From VRUE01 sp963840565 (GTDB lineage: Bacteria; Actinomycetota; Thermoleophilia; Solirubrobacterales; 70-9), in assembly GCA_963840565.1 (NCBI GenBank), contig CAWIZH010000002.1:186001-250000 (forward strand): a stretch of DNA of 64,000 bases, written 5' to 3'. The first letter of the stretch is position 1. Every line of letters starts with the position of its first letter. Positions 1 through 9,300 of this stretch are shown here, piece after piece. The notes beneath the pieces are model-generated. The model had not been told where the DNA came from. It searched no databases and was given only the letters and a program-made list of their open reading frames with translations. The position numbers were made by a program, and so were the translations under genes.

Positions 1-636
1 CCGGCCTACGTTGTCGAGACCGAGAGCGAGCGGATCCTGATCGACACCGGCCTGCATCCCGGCGCCTGTGCCGACGCGCCGGCCTTCTACGGTGGCTCGC
101 CGGCCGCGAGCCTTTTCGAGCTAGAGCTCGATCGGCCCGTGGACGAGCAAGTCGACCCGGCGACGATTACCAAAATCGTGCTTACCCACCTGCACTACGA
201 CCACGCGGGCGGCCTCTCGCTGCTGCCCGCGAGCATCCCGATCGTCGTCCAGCGCCGCGAATGGGAGGCGGGCGGCGAGGCCGGCGCGATCGAGCGGAAC
301 TTCTTCTTCCCTCGCGATTACGCCGGCGACGAGCGCGAGGTGATCCTTGTTGACGGCGACCACGACCTGCTCGGCGACGGCTCGGTCGAGCTGCTGCTGA
401 CGCCCGGGCACACCCCGGGCCATCAGTCGGTGCGCGTCGGCGAGGACCTGATCATCGGCGCCGACGTCACCCACTTCGCCTCCGGGCTGGATGACCACCG
501 CTTCCCGGCCTTCGGCGACGACCACGCCGAGCAGCGCCGCTCCGCCGAACGCCTCCGCGCCCTGCGCGACGGCGGCACCCGCGTCATCCCCGGTCACGAT
601 CCGGACGTGCTGCGGCCCGGCTTGGTCGCCGTTTGA
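1..636 (+). CDS. MBL-fold metallo-hydrolase, N-acyl homoserine lactonase-like (5' partial)
   Basis: The reading frame is open from the first base of the window, so the N terminus lies outside. The protein has the metallo-beta-lactamase dinuclear zinc motif THLHYDHAGG (HxHxDH), then PGHTPGH with the next metal-binding His, an Asp in IGADVTHF, and a final PGHDP His. This order matches the lactonase-like branch that opens lactone or ester rings, but the substrate cannot be read from the sequence. There is no signal peptide in the visible part, so it is probably cytoplasmic. It ends in TGA 22 bases before the convergent secreted-protein gene. Confidence 0.8.
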   Translation, partial: PAYVVETESERILIDTGLHPGACADAPAFYGGSPAASLFELELDRPVDEQVDPATITKIVLTHLHYDHAGGLSLLPASIPIVVQRREWEAGGEAGAIERNFFFPRDYAGDEREVILVDGDHDLLGDGSVELLLTPGHTPGHQSVRVGEDLIIGADVTHFASGLDDHRFPAFGDDHAEQRRSAERLRALRDGGTRVIPGHDPDVLRPGLVAV

Positions 637-658
637 CCCGGCCAATGCCGGCTCGGAC

Positions 659-1588
659 TCAGTCGCCCGGAAAATCGCGCACGAGGCTCGCGCGGAAGCC
701 CGGGCCGGTGAGCGCGATCGGGTCGGCGCCCAGGAGCGCCACTTTCAGCGAGCCGCTCCACGCGGGCGGACCTTTCCGGCGCCGTTTGAACGAAGCGCTG
801 CCGCTGAACGGCCACGGCGGGCGCACGCTGGCGGTGCCCTTCGCGTGGTTGAAGAGGAAGCTGGAGGTGGGCGCCGACAGCGCCGCGAGGCGGAAGATCC
901 TCATCGATTCCCGGTTTTCTGAGAGGCCGCCGGCGAAGAAGGTGTAGTTATGGCCCTTGGGGCCTCGCATGGCACCAGCGCTGAAGCCGGCCCGCGACCT
1001 CCGGTCCGATGCCTTCAGCGTCGCGACGTCTTTCCTTTCCGCCGAGGCTCGATGCGGAATGGTCGGGGGAGGGGGGACGACGTTCTTGCCGCCCCGGGTA
1101 CCGCAATTCCAGCGAGGGGTGATTTCCATCTCGCCCTTTGCTTCGGTCGCGTCGAGCCGGACGTATTCGCGCTCGCCGGTCAGTTTGATCGTCCCGGAGA
1201 AGATCCCTTCCCGGTCCGTCCTGGCTTCGTCTTTACAGCCCTTCGGGGGCTGTTCGCTGCTGATCGTCTTGGTCGGCGAAAAGGTGACTGAAACTTCCCC
1301 GAGGGTGCCGAATTTGGCGACCAGACCGCTTGGCGAGGGTTCTCCCTTGACCTGGTAGCTGACGTACTGGTGGTTGCCGATGATCGTCAGGGTGACGTCG
1401 CCGGCGTAGGTTTCGAGCTGAGCTATGAGCCCATGGCCGGCTCCGAGTTCGAATTCGATCCAGACTTCCGGGTCGGGCCGCGAAGTGGCGGCTTCACTTG
1501 GCGCCCGCGAGGCGCCCGCGAATGACCCCGGGATCGCGAGGAGCAAGGCGCCGGCGAGAAGGAGGACGAGGATCGGCGCTCGGCGCAT
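659..1588 (-). CDS. Secreted protein of unknown function
   Basis: A 309-residue protein that I do not recognise. The start is the ATG at 1588, because it opens directly into a clean signal peptide (MRRAPILVLLLAGALLLAIP, then an Ala-rich cleavage region). The open frame runs much further upstream but into the divergent RTX gene, so longer starts are not credible. The mature part is basic and beta-rich, with no obvious enzymatic motif and two cysteines in the middle third (KGCKDE and WNCGT). It is divergent from the RTX-repeat gene, whose likely start is 66 bases away, so the two secreted products may share a promoter region. Function unknown. Confidence 0.6.
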   Translation of the reverse strand: MRRAPILVLLLAGALLLAIPGSFAGASRAPSEAATSRPDPEVWIEFELGAGHGLIAQLETYAGDVTLTIIGNHQYVSYQVKGEPSPSGLVAKFGTLGEVSVTFSPTKTISSEQPPKGCKDEARTDREGIFSGTIKLTGEREYVRLDATEAKGEMEITPRWNCGTRGGKNVVPPPPTIPHRASAERKDVATLKASDRRSRAGFSAGAMRGPKGHNYTFFAGGLSENRESMRIFRLAALSAPTSSFLFNHAKGTASVRPPWPFSGSASFKRRRKGPPAWSGSLKVALLGADPIALTGPGFRASLVRDFPGD

Positions 1589-1654
1589 CAAGTGAGCATA
1601 TGCCGCCAGATGCCAGCACCGCATCGGATGGCGGCGATTGGGTATGAGGAAGTA

Positions 1655-3874
1655 GTGCCTCGCTTTTTCTCGACCCTCGCCATGTTGCTGGCCGCCGTCG
1701 CGATGGCTCCGCTGCCCGCCGACGGGGCGCCGGGCCCAGCCGCGCCGCCGAGCTGCGCCGAAGGGCCGGAGCGGGTCGGCAACACGATCGAGGGCACGCC
1801 CTGCGCCGACACCATCGTCGCCCCGCCCGGCGTCGCCTCGGTCAGTGGCGGCGGCGGCAACGACACGATCGTGCCGGGCCCGATCTCTGCCGCCGTCTCC
1901 TCCTGCCCGTCCGGCTGCCGGCTCGGCGTTGGCAGCCAGACCTTCGAAGGCGGCCCCGGCAACGACATCGTCTTCGGCGAGCGCGGCAACGACACCCTGC
2001 TCGGCGGCGGTGGCAACGACAAGCTCTTCGGCGGGCCCGGCGATGACCTCGTGCGCGGCGGTTCCGGCGACGATCTGCTCATCGGTGGGTTCGGTGCCGA
2101 CACGGTCGATGGCGAACAAGGCAACGACTACATCCGCGGCGACGCGACGATCGACCACCTGCGCGACTCCGGTCCGGCCGGGGAGGTCGACACGCTGAGC
2201 TACTCGACCGGGGTCAGTCCGGGCTTTACCAGGGAAGTGACCAATCCGGGCTTCCCGGCGAAAACCGAAGAAGGACGCGGCGTCTATCTCGACCTCACCG
2301 AGCTCGACGAACACGGCGAAGCCGAAGGCGACAACGGCGTGGCGCCGAACGGGGGAGGGGTCGACGAAGTCGACCCCTCCGACTTCGAGCGGATCGTCGG
2401 CAGTCCCTTCTCCGACTACATCAAGGCCTCGAAGACAGGGCAGACGATCTACGGGGGCGGTGGCGCCGACGTGCTCGAAGCCGGCGGCGCCACCGGGGTT
2501 GTCCTCAACGGCGGTGCCGATGGAGACGATTGTGTCGGCGGAGAAAGCAATTCGGGCTGCGAGTCGATCGAAGGCAATGGGCCGGTCGTCAAACGCAAAG
2601 CCAATGAAGTCAGTGTCGGCTCGATGACCGAAGGCGCCACCGGCTACACCGAGCTCTACCTGCTCGGCAGCAGCGGTGACGACGGGCTGACGGTCGATTC
2701 GACCGGCGGCGGCGCGGGCGAAGCGGTGACCATGCACCTGAGCGGTGGCAGCACCTTCCAGGCTCCTCCGGTCGCGTCTGGGTGCGCGCTGCAGGACCTC
2801 GCCACCACCGCGGTCTGCACGCTGGCGGCGCCGCTCGACTCGCTCCTGGTCGCCGGGCTCGATGGTGCCGACAACCTCCGCGCCGAAGCGATGCCGGCGA
2901 CGAGCTCACTGATGATGCTCGGCGGCGCCGGCAACGACGAAATCTCCGCCGGCGACGAAAGCGACGACATCCTCGCCGACGGGCCCGGCAACGATGTCTT
3001 GCACGGCCGTGGTGGCGACGACGCCGTGCTCGGCAGCGCCGGTCACGACACCCTGTTCGGGGAAGGCGGCAACGACCTCTTCCTCTCCAACTCGATCTGC
3101 GAAGGAGCCGCGATCGAAGGCGGCGAAGGTCGCGACAACGCTTCTTGGGCGAAGTACAAAGAAGTCAACGGAGATGGGGTAGGCGCCAACCTCGCCACCG
3201 GGCAGGTGGGGCGGCCGGGTGCGGCAGGCACGCCGGTCTGCGCGAGCGGCTCGCTCGGTTCCCTGCACAGCATCGAGGACCTCGAGGGCAGCGGCTCGCC
3301 GGACAGCTTCTATGGCGACGGCGGTCCCAATCAGCTGCTCGGCCACGAAGGCGCCGACACCTACCGCTCGGGCGCGGGCGCCGATCTGATCCTGGCCAAC
3401 GCCTCCGACGCCGACGCGGCGATCGACTGCGGCGCCGATACGGACACCGCGATCGTCGATTTCGCCAAATTCGGTGACCCCTCGCCGGTCGAATGCGAGA
3501 TGGTGATCGAAGCGGCCAAGGACAACTTCAACCTGCCGCCGCCCGAGCCTCCGCTGCCGCCCGAACCGCCTCCACCACCGCCGCCGAAACCCCGTCCCGA
3601 CACCAAGCCGCCGCGGACTCGGCTCGGCGTCCATCCGCGCAGGTTGATCAAGACGGAGAGCGGTCACCGCCGCGTCGTCTTTCGCTTCGCTTCCAACGAG
3701 GCCGGCTCGCACTTCAGCTGCCGCCTCGACGGCCGCCCCTTCCGCATCTGCACCTCGCCGCGCGCCTACGTCGTCGGGCCAGGCCGCCATACCTTCCGCG
3801 TCGTCGCGGCGGACCAGGCGGGCAATGTCGACCACACGCCGGCCCTGTTCCACTTCCAGGTCAAGCGCCGCTAG
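1655..3874 (+). CDS. Secreted calcium-binding RTX-repeat protein
   Basis: About 739 residues. I chose the GTG at 1655 because it begins a signal peptide (PRFFSTLAMLLAAVAMAPLP) and has GAGGA 4 bases upstream; ATG codons at 1592 and 1628 are alternatives. Three blocks of nonapeptide RTX repeats (GGxGNDxLx type, e.g. GGGGNDKLFGGPGDDLVRGG) occur near residues 60-150, 425-480 and 560-620. These form calcium-bound beta rolls. A proline-rich linker (PPEPPLPPEPPPPPPP) precedes a C-terminal Ig-like domain with two Cys. No protease or lipase domain is visible, so it is more likely a surface or adhesive protein than a toxin. Its 3' end overlaps the convergent GNAT gene by 14 bases. Confidence 0.8.
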   Translation: MPRFFSTLAMLLAAVAMAPLPADGAPGPAAPPSCAEGPERVGNTIEGTPCADTIVAPPGVASVSGGGGNDTIVPGPISAAVSSCPSGCRLGVGSQTFEGGPGNDIVFGERGNDTLLGGGGNDKLFGGPGDDLVRGGSGDDLLIGGFGADTVDGEQGNDYIRGDATIDHLRDSGPAGEVDTLSYSTGVSPGFTREVTNPGFPAKTEEGRGVYLDLTELDEHGEAEGDNGVAPNGGGVDEVDPSDFERIVGSPFSDYIKASKTGQTIYGGGGADVLEAGGATGVVLNGGADGDDCVGGESNSGCESIEGNGPVVKRKANEVSVGSMTEGATGYTELYLLGSSGDDGLTVDSTGGGAGEAVTMHLSGGSTFQAPPVASGCALQDLATTAVCTLAAPLDSLLVAGLDGADNLRAEAMPATSSLMMLGGAGNDEISAGDESDDILADGPGNDVLHGRGGDDAVLGSAGHDTLFGEGGNDLFLSNSICEGAAIEGGEGRDNASWAKYKEVNGDGVGANLATGQVGRPGAAGTPVCASGSLGSLHSIEDLEGSGSPDSFYGDGGPNQLLGHEGADTYRSGAGADLILANASDADAAIDCGADTDTAIVDFAKFGDPSPVECEMVIEAAKDNFNLPPPEPPLPPEPPPPPPPKPRPDTKPPRTRLGVHPRRLIKTESGHRRVVFRFASNEAGSHFSCRLDGRPFRICTSPRAYVVGPGRHTFRVVAADQAGNVDHTPALFHFQVKRR

Positions 3875-4367
3875 TCGGGTCGAGCGGCTTGCGGTAGTCG
3901 ATGAAGACGAAGCGGCCCTGTCTTCGCCGGCCGGTTTCCCGGTATCCGGCGCTCTCGTATAGACGGCGCGCCGCGGTCTGTTCCTCCGTGGTGTCGAGGC
4001 AGATCTCTCGACAGCCGAGCACCCGGGCTCGCGCCTCCAGTTCTTCGAGGACGAGGCGGCCAAACCCGCGACGCTGGAAATCGGGGTGCACCCGCATGCG
4101 TTTGATCTCAGCCGCGGCTGGAGAGCGGCGAAGGAGGCCGCCCATCGCGATCAGCTCGACTCCGACGAGGCCGACCAAGAACTCCCCGCCGGACTCGAGA
4201 TAGGTGGCGCCTATGTCCCGCAGGTCGTCCTCCCACGGCCCGCTCCCACCGTGCACTCCGGCGGCCTCGAGCGCTGCGTCGTGAAGCTGCCATACCGCAG
4301 CCAGGTCATCGCTTTGGAACGACCTCAGCTCGAGCACGCCCGCATTCTTCCGGAGAGGCGATCTCAA
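3861..4367 (-). CDS. GNAT family N-acetyltransferase
   Basis: 168 residues with the complete GNAT fold. The acetyl-CoA pyrophosphate-binding loop is visible as VHPDFQRRGFGRLV (Q/RxxGxG/A), preceded by the beta-strand IKRMRV and followed by a C-terminal LYESAGYRETGR motif common in small-molecule and peptide acetyltransferases. The acceptor cannot be assigned. It is convergent with the RTX gene and overlaps its last 14 bases. Its start is 62 bases from the divergent NTF2-like gene. Confidence 0.85.
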   Translation of the reverse strand: MRSPLRKNAGVLELRSFQSDDLAAVWQLHDAALEAAGVHGGSGPWEDDLRDIGATYLESGGEFLVGLVGVELIAMGGLLRRSPAAAEIKRMRVHPDFQRRGFGRLVLEELEARARVLGCREICLDTTEEQTAARRLYESAGYRETGRRRQGRFVFIDYRKPLDPTSGA

Positions 4368-4429
4368 GCTAGCCTCCGAGAGACAACGAGAGGAAGGGGG
4401 CCAATTGCTTTCGTGGGCTGGCCGGGAAG

Positions 4430-4828
4430 ATGATTGCCCGCAACATGAAGTCGATTCGCGCCGGGGACGCCGGGCCGACGCTGGCGATGGATGCCGAGGA
4501 CGTCAAGTTCCGCTTCCCGGGCGCCAGCTCGTTTGCGCCGGGGGCGAATAACAAGCGGGAGCTGGAGCAATGGCTCGAGCGCTTCGTCAGCATCGGGCTG
4601 CAGATCTATCCAGAGGAGGTGGTCCTCAAGGGGTTCCCCTGGCACCAGACGATTTGCGTCCGGGGCCACATCCACCTCGACGACCCTCAGGAGGGGCGCG
4701 TCTACGACAACCGCTACGTGATCTGGGGCCGGATCGCCTGGGGGAAGTTGCGCGAGTACGAGGTCTACGAGGACACCGAAGAGACCGGAAGGCTCGAGCG
4801 CTACCTGGCGAGAGTCGGCAAGGGCTAG
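4430..4828 (+). CDS. NTF2-like / SnoaL-like domain protein
   Basis: 132 residues with the pattern of the NTF2-like (SnoaL, ketosteroid isomerase-like) cone fold. It has an N-terminal helix with the RAGDAGPTLAMDAEDVKFRFPG stretch (shown here as its positions 10-31), then a hydrophobic sheet (VVLKGFPWHQTICVRG) and a final strand-rich YVIWGRIAWGKLREYEVYED. Such proteins act as small-molecule isomerases or binding proteins; no catalytic Asp/His pair can be assigned. It stands alone between divergent and convergent neighbours. Confidence 0.65.
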   Translation: MIARNMKSIRAGDAGPTLAMDAEDVKFRFPGASSFAPGANNKRELEQWLERFVSIGLQIYPEEVVLKGFPWHQTICVRGHIHLDDPQEGRVYDNRYVIWGRIAWGKLREYEVYEDTEETGRLERYLARVGKG

Positions 4829-4865
4829 CGCCCCGGCATGCAGGCAAGGGGTGTCGACGGTCTTG

Positions 4866-6236
4866 TTATCCGGTGCCGAGCCATCCGAACGCAATGGTGA
4901 CGCTGGCGAGCAGGGCGACGATGGCGCCGAGGTATGGAGTGAGCCGCGCGATGGGATTTGACGAGTTTCGCGTCGGGTCAAGTTCGCGCAGTACGGCGTA
5001 GGAAAGGCTTCCGAGGCCGATCATGCAGGCGAGCATGAGCCAGGTCTTCCAGATGCTTCCGTCACGCGGCAGAGCGACGTTCGCCCCAAATACCGAGGCG
5101 ACGAGAGTTGGGATGAGCAACACCGATGTGAGGAAGGCAAGCGTGCGAGCAAGTCGCTGCTCACGGTCTCGCTGGACTCTCTCTGCCGCGCGCTGCTCTT
5201 CGGCGTCTCGACTTTGTCTCTCTCGCTGCGCAGAGGCTTCGCGGGCCTCGCGCAGGGCGACCTGAAGGTGGGCGCTGGCGCGAGTGCTACCGATCATGTC
5301 GACGGTGGTTCGCGCGTCTCCGCGGATCCGTGCCAAGGCATCTAGTGCGCGCCGCAGGTTGCCCTCGACGTTCTCTGTGCGTGGATTTTCGATACCCCGC
5401 GCCTTGGTGCGGTCCTCGAAGTCGTCGCGCATCTCGTTCATTTCTTGCTCCAGCCGACCTACGGCCGCGATCAAGTGCAGCAGTGTGGAAAGGATTCGCG
5501 GATGGTCTTGTACGTCAAGGTCATCGGTGGGCTCAGAGTTCGCGAGCTGGCCCTCGACGGCACTGAGCATCCCGCTGAGCTCGACGATTGCTCGTGGGTA
5601 AGACTGGGTTGCCGCGAGGATCGCCTCGATCGCCAGTTCGTCTGCTGTGGTGAAGGCCTTGACCTTCCCGTGGCCCTGGATGCTCGCGAGCAAGCTGGTG
5701 GGGCGACAGGGATCGCGTTTCTGCAGGGCCGACTCGCGCATTGCTCGAGCGTTGCGGCTGTCTATTGGCTCGATCCAGTCGAGGCCATCTCGGTGGCGCG
5801 CCGACATCAAGAGGTGGGGGGTGATCGGAACGAGGGAGATGCGTGCAAGTCGGATGACCTCACGGCTGCCGACACGGTTGTCGCTCGCGGTTACGACGGA
5901 AACGCCCAATGCGGTGTAAACCCCTGGCTTTCTGGAAAGCGGGCTTCCCAACGCAGACCGTTGCTGTGGGTTAGGTGGGCCGAGTCCCACTCTTCGCAGC
6001 TGAGCGCTTGCCGACCGCCAATTCGTCCTTGTGACGCGTTTGCCCTGAGCGTTCACCTCGGGCATGCGCGCGTGTGCCCAGGTGCATCGGCTCTCGGCCA
6101 GAGGCCTCTCGTTTTTGTCGAGACGCAGGGCCGCGAATTTCCCGTCCTCATCCCACTGGCCGATGAGCTCGATCCGTGCGCTGCCGGCCTGTGCCTCTTT
6201 TTCTCGAGACGGTTTCCTGGTGGCCTCAGCGGTCAA
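4866..6236 (-). CDS. CorA-like membrane protein with GAN in place of the GMN signature
   Basis: About 456 residues from a TTG at 6236; an ATG at 6326 in the same frame would overlap the divergent gene. The layout is that of the CorA family: an N-terminal mixed domain, then helices (EQEMNEMRDDFEDRTKARG), a charged coiled stretch (REAREASAQRERQSRDAEEQ), and two C-terminal membrane segments. TM1 (LAFLTSVLLIPTLVASVFGA) runs into GAN-VALP, where true Mg2+ channels have GMN; TM2 follows, then another hydrophobic C-terminal segment. Loss of the Met argues against normal Mg2+ selectivity. It is divergent from the giant ATPase gene with an AT-richer gap between them, so I infer one functional unit. 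CorA-like proteins are known effectors in some type III CRISPR loci; a membrane-effector role here is inference. Confidence 0.65.
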   Translation of the reverse strand: MTAEATRKPSREKEAQAGSARIELIGQWDEDGKFAALRLDKNERPLAESRCTWAHARMPEVNAQGKRVTRTNWRSASAQLRRVGLGPPNPQQRSALGSPLSRKPGVYTALGVSVVTASDNRVGSREVIRLARISLVPITPHLLMSARHRDGLDWIEPIDSRNARAMRESALQKRDPCRPTSLLASIQGHGKVKAFTTADELAIEAILAATQSYPRAIVELSGMLSAVEGQLANSEPTDDLDVQDHPRILSTLLHLIAAVGRLEQEMNEMRDDFEDRTKARGIENPRTENVEGNLRRALDALARIRGDARTTVDMIGSTRASAHLQVALREAREASAQRERQSRDAEEQRAAERVQRDREQRLARTLAFLTSVLLIPTLVASVFGANVALPRDGSIWKTWLMLACMIGLGSLSYAVLRELDPTRNSSNPIARLTPYLGAIVALLASVTIAFGWLGTG

Positions 6237-6300
6237 CGGGAGCCGCAGAATACTGGTTGAGAACTCTTTAGATACCAGATTGGTACGCTCCGCCGGAGGG

Positions 6301-9300
6301 GTGGAGAAGTCCGGAGCAAATACCATTGATGGGGATTCGCCGGGAGCACTCCCGGACGACTACGAGGCGCTGGTCGAGGCCGTCGAGGCAAAGCAGAAGC
6401 AGGCAAGGGCCGCCGTAGAGAAGCTGCAACACGACCTCGAGCAGGGCCGCCCCGTCGACCGGGAGGACCTCGAGGGGCTATCGATATACGACGAGGCACT
6501 GCGCGAGGCGCGGGTGCGAATAGCCTCGGCCTTAGAAGGAGAAGCGGAGCTTGAGACAGTCTCAAGCCTTCGCCTTGCCGCGATGGAGCTGAAGGCAATG
6601 GAAGGCCGGGAACAGGAGGCGACGGACGCTCTTGTCGAGGCGCTGCAAAGGCTTGCCGAGATGCCGATTGAGGATTCCGGCCCGGATTTGCTCAAGGGAT
6701 GCCGGCAGCGCGCCGCGGAGCTACTTGAGCCGGAGGCCCTGCAGGACGGAGAGAGCCTGCGACTGGCAGAAGGTCTGGCTGCTCTCGTGCGTCTCAATGG
6801 GGCAACTGATGAAGGCGAGAAAAGTGCCTTGACCGCGCAGGCGATGGAGCTGCTGCCCGCCGACTGTCAGGCAGCGGTCGGTCTCGCCGCCTACGGAAAC
6901 CTCAAGCTTGGAGTCGGGCGAGTTGACGGAGCCGGAGTCGAAGTGCCGACGCCGCCGCCGACAGAGGTGGCGACGCCTGCTGAAGAGTCCTCGGCCGAGG
7001 AACCGGCCCTGCGGGCCACTCCCCTGCCGACCGATGCGGTAGGGGCCGACAACGAATCGAGCGACCCAGGGGATCCGTCCGACGAGGAGATCGAAGCGGC
7101 ATTGGAGGAGCTCTTCCGCCAGCAGCGGTTTGGCCTCGCCCATTGGATCGTCGTCGCCTGGCCGACGGGAGAGCCCGGCCTTGAGAATGCCCTCAAGGCG
7201 CTCGCCTACTCGGGTGCCATGCGTAGTCCCGTGGGCGAAGCGGTCAGCCGCTTTCGCGAGCTCGTACAGGCCTTCCCAATCGAGGCGCTGCGCGGCGACA
7301 AGGTGGCCAACCTGATCGCCCTCGTGGCTGGACTGCGCGGCACCCTCGTGGCGCCCTATTCGGGTGCCAGCGACTTGCTTGGCGCCGTCGCCGCGTCCTA
7401 CTCGTCTAACCCCGGGCTGGCATCTCTGATCGAGGCGGTGACCACCGCCGGCCAGCGTGGTCTCTCGGCGCCCGATATGACCGAGCAGGTCCAGGACATC
7501 GCCGTCGCTGAAGACAACTTGCGCGCGGTTCAGGAACGCGCCGAGCAGATACTGAGGCTCAGCACGATCAAGTATGCACGGGCCTCGAACGTATGGCGAA
7601 AGTGGATCGAGCCCGACGGCATGCTCGGCTGGCTGCTGAATGCGGTGGCAGACGATCGCGCCGGGGAACTGAAGAAGGCTGAGCAGACCGTCTTCGAGCT
7701 GCGGTCCGCCAAGACCCTCGAGAGGCGGCTAGACGAGACGGACCGCCTCCTGCGGGCGGCGAACCGTCAGCGACCAATCGTTGCCGATGCCCGGCAGAAG
7801 TTGATTGAACGGGCCGAAGAAAGCCTGGGGGTCGTTGCCGAATGGGTCGAGGTCTCCCAGGGACTCGAACGGGTGCGGCAAAAGCAGGACGCCGAAAGCT
7901 GGCAAACGGGCTTGCTCGAGGACCTGCGAACGGTCGCCCGTGACGCACGCGAGGAAGTGACCGCGGCCTGGGAGGAGCGATGCCAGGGCAACGACCTCCG
8001 CGCCGCGGCCGCGATCGGGACCCTGCCGATCATGGAGGAGATCTTCAGTCTCGTCGTCGACGGGGAGAGCTTTGCCGGGGACGAAGAGCCGGTCGACGAG
8101 ATTCTCGGCCTCGACCTACTAAGGGTCAGGGGCCTTGGCCTCGATACTCGCCTCGAACCGAGCGACGAGCTGCGTTTGCGCCCTCTGCTTGCTGCCGTCT
8201 CTTCGGGCAGTTGGGAAGCAGCCTTTGAGGGACGGGTCGAGGAAGCGAACTTCGATGCCGCCGAGCGAATCGTCGAGATCATGCGCCGGCAAGACCCCGA
8301 GTTCGCCGCCGAGCTGGAGAAACGCCGGCTGAGTCGACTCGGCGAAAAGCGTGACGAGCTCCGTGGTCGCCTTGATGAAGCGGGTCGGAAGCTTGGTGCC
8401 GCGCGCAGAGAGGGTCGCGTGTCCGACTCGGATGGCCTGGCTCTCACCAGCGAGCTCTCGGCGAGGGGAATGGGAGACGACCAGCAGGACTTCCGCGGTG
8501 TTGACGCCGCCTTGAACGACTTCTTGGCCAAGTTGAAGCAGGCAGAGCAGGCGGGGGAACGGAAGGCACGGGAAGCCTACGGGCCGCGCCTGGCAGAGGA
8601 GCCATTGCTGCAGCCGTACCGAGAGCGCCTTCAGCGCTTGCTTGACCAGGGTGAGATTTCGACCCTCGAGGAGCTCGTGCTGGCAATCGAGCGCGATGAG
8701 GACCCGCCAGAAGAGGCCAGCTTGATCTTCAAGCAGCTGACGGAGTTCTTCCCCGCTGTCGCCAATGACCAGCAGGTCGGCAAAGCCGGCCCCGAGGCGG
8801 ACGCCTTGGCGGCCACGATCGCCGACCGGGGGAAATTCGGGGCGCTCGACTTTGCGAGTCTCAAGGACGAGGAGATCGAGCCAGTGCAGGCGGCCGTTGA
8901 TGCTTGGTGGCGGCTTGATTGCAGTGACTTCAAGAACGCCGACGACGACCTCGTACGGATTCTCGATCTGATTGGGCTGACGGTCGAGCAGGGGGTTGAC
9001 CCCAAGGTCTGGCAGAAAGGGAGCGCGGAGAAGCGAAAGCGCGCTGAGTTCAGTGCGAGGCCTCTGGGCAAGGCCTTGGTGCCCGCCTTCGGCTCCGCCG
9101 CCCAGGACGGCAGGTACAGACTGTTGATGCTCTGGGAAGGGATGAGCGACGAGGCGATCGCAGCGCTCATCTCCCAGGAAGACGGTGAACAGCCGATCGT
9201 TGTCCTCAGCTTCCGAACAGCGTTGCAGGAGCACCTGCGACGGGGTGTGGCGGACCAGCTCCGACACCAACGAAACCGTCGAGCGGTAGCGCTGATCGAT

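Noticed and set aside
659..2737. Long minus-strand open frame of 692 codons through the RTX gene
   Set aside because: Only the part from 1588 has a signal peptide and natural composition; the rest is the shadow of the RTX repeats in GC-rich DNA.
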